A stretch of DNA of 7,441 nucleotides from an uncultured Actinomycetes bacterium (GTDB lineage Bacteria; Actinomycetota; Thermoleophilia; Gaiellales; Gaiellaceae): NCBI GenBank assembly GCA_903930195.1, contig CAIYXH010000204.1:1-7441 (forward strand), in the 5' to 3' direction. Shown piece after piece: positions 6,715 to 7,441 of the stretch. How positions within the stretch are numbered: the first letter of the stretch is position 1; each line of letters begins with the position of its first letter. The notes beneath the pieces were generated by a model. The model searched no databases and had not been told where the DNA came from. It saw only the letters and a program-made list of their open reading frames with translations. The translations under genes were made by a program, and so were the position numbers.

Positions 6715-7441
6715 GGCGAAGCCTCGATGTGGATCCGCTGCCACAGCTCAAGCATGCACAGACACCACAGACGGTGTCCGTGGTCACTGACGCCGTCGGC
6801 GTGCTCGCGGAGGAGTCGTTCCAGCTCGGAGCGGCGGAAGAGACCCCGGTCGCGGTCGAGGAGCAGCTCGCGCGAGCGCTCGCGCAGGTCCTCGCGGAAC
6901 CAGCGGTCGAGGGGCACGCCGAAGCCCGTCTTGCTGCGCCCCGTGGTCTCGGGCGGCAGGTCGGCGGCGAACGCGGCGCGCAGCGCGCGCTTGCCGAAGG
7001 CGAGCTCGGGCGGGAGCGCGAGCCCGAGCTCGACCACGCGGTGGTCGAGGAATGGCGCGCGGAGCTCCAGCGAGACGGCCATCGAGGCGATGTCGGCCTT
7101 CGGCAGCACGTCGCCCGGGAGGTAGGTCTCGAGGTCGATCCGGCGCAGGTCGGCCTCCGCCGGGAGCCAGCGCTCGATCGCGTGCGCGTGTGCCTCGTCG
7201 CTCCAGAGTCGGCGGCGGAGCGCGAGCGGGAAGATCTCGACGAGGCGGCCGTAGCGCGTCGCGGGCGACATGGCGGCGACCTCGAGGAAGCGGCGGGCGC
7301 GGAACGGGGTGGAGCGGGGCTCGCGCCGTCCAGCCGGGATCGCGCCGAGCGCCGCGGCGCCGAGCGCGGCAAGCGGCGTCGGGATCCGCCCGGCGAGCGT
7401 GTGCGCGCGGTAGCGCTCGTAGCCGCCGAAGACCTCGTCGC
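6711..7441 (-). CDS. AsnB-type asparagine synthase (glutamine-hydrolysing), C-terminal part (5' end outside window)
   Basis: The readable frame, starting at base 7439 on the - strand, gives the last 242 residues of the ATP-dependent synthetase domain of an AsnB-like amidotransferase. It opens with DEVFGGYERYRAH, the end of the family's GDGGDE-x-FGGY signature. It then has LETYLPGDVLPKADIASM followed by AVSLELRAPFLDHRVVELG, a near-textbook AsnB core, and KTGFGVPLDRWFREDL. The last segment is LWCLCMLELWQR, the usual family ending. The N-terminal glutaminase domain and the PP-loop are beyond the window, so glutaminase activity cannot be judged. AsnB homologues are common in surface-glycan clusters, where they are thought to amidate sugar carboxylates such as uronic acids; that is a more likely role here than asparagine supply, by context. 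An internal ATG at 7271 would remove the FGGYERY signature and is rejected as the start. The stop overlaps the GT39 start by four bases. Confidence 0.93.
   Translation of the reverse strand, partial: DEVFGGYERYRAHTLAGRIPTPLAALGAAALGAIPAGRREPRSTPFRARRFLEVAAMSPATRYGRLVEIFPLALRRRLWSDEAHAHAIERWLPAEADLRRIDLETYLPGDVLPKADIASMAVSLELRAPFLDHRVVELGLALPPELAFGKRALRAAFAADLPPETTGRSKTGFGVPLDRWFREDLRERSRELLLDRDRGLFRRSELERLLREHADGVSDHGHRLWCLCMLELWQRIHIEASP
6722..6725 (-). promoter_or_regulatory. Shine-Dalgarno GAGG for the GT39 gene
   Basis: On the - strand GAGG is followed by seven bases and then the ATG at 6714. It lies within the last codons of the asparagine synthase gene. It is the best-spaced ribosome-binding site I found in the window and supports the 6714 start over the GTG at 6744. 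Confidence 0.55.

Noticed and set aside
6715..6744. Upstream GTG start for the GT39 gene at 6744.
   Set aside because: It would add ten polar residues and deepen the overlap with AsnB; the ATG at 6714 has an ATGA junction and a GAGG at proper spacing.
5752..7125. A long + strand open frame opposite the GT39 and AsnB genes.
   Set aside because: Low-complexity Arg/Asp/Val/Glu-rich shadow translation without recognisable motifs; the - strand reading has clear membrane segments and AsnB signatures.
4115..7372. A very long open frame (over 1000 codons) on the - strand running through three gene regions.
   Set aside because: Its translation is dominated by Arg, Pro, Ala and Ser with no domain motif, and it runs out of frame or antisense to well-supported GT39, AsnB and GT4 genes. 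Such frames are expected where third positions are nearly all G/C.
1..7441. Search by eye for tRNA, CRISPR repeats, insertion-sequence ends, transposase or phage genes.
   Set aside because: None seen; the window is almost entirely filled with glycan-related coding sequence of uniform composition.

Overview
The window is a very GC-rich, tightly packed piece of chromosome. It carries eight protein-coding genes and almost no intergenic DNA. Third codon positions are nearly all G or C, TTG and GTG starts are used, and most junctions are 4-base start/stop overlaps. This points to a high-GC actinobacterium. The style of the glycosyltransferases is reminiscent of Thermoleophilia (Gaiellales/Solirubrobacterales), but that placement is inference from composition and remembered family resemblance, not from a search.

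Layout. Positions 1-5530 are one co-directional unit on the + strand: a truncated GT4-type glycosyltransferase, a second GT4 enzyme, a NodB-type polysaccharide deacetylase, a GNAT acyltransferase-like protein, a short GT4-like enzyme with a shifted acidic motif, and a third complete GT4 enzyme. Positions 5407-7441 hold a converging unit on the - strand: the C-terminal half of an AsnB-type asparagine synthase/amidotransferase, followed by a polytopic GT39/ArnT-like membrane glycosyltransferase. The two units collide tail to tail and share 124 bp of coding sequence.

Function. Together these genes look like part of a surface-glycan (exopolysaccharide, capsule or glycolipid) locus. The four cytoplasmic GT4 enzymes would add sugars from nucleotide-sugar donors. 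The membrane GT39 would transfer from a polyprenyl-phosphate sugar outside the membrane. The deacetylase, GNAT protein and AsnB-like amidotransferase would tailor the glycan by removing acetyl groups, adding acyl groups and amidating carboxylates. No flippase, polymerase, chain-length regulator or initiating phosphoglycosyltransferase is in the window, so the locus almost certainly continues past both edges.

I found no tRNA, rRNA, CRISPR array, insertion sequence or phage gene. I see no evidence for a wholly new system. The best points for a second look are the convergent coding overlap, the in-frame single-stop junction between deacetylase and GNAT, the unusual deacetylase motif, and the displaced acidic pair in one glycosyltransferase.
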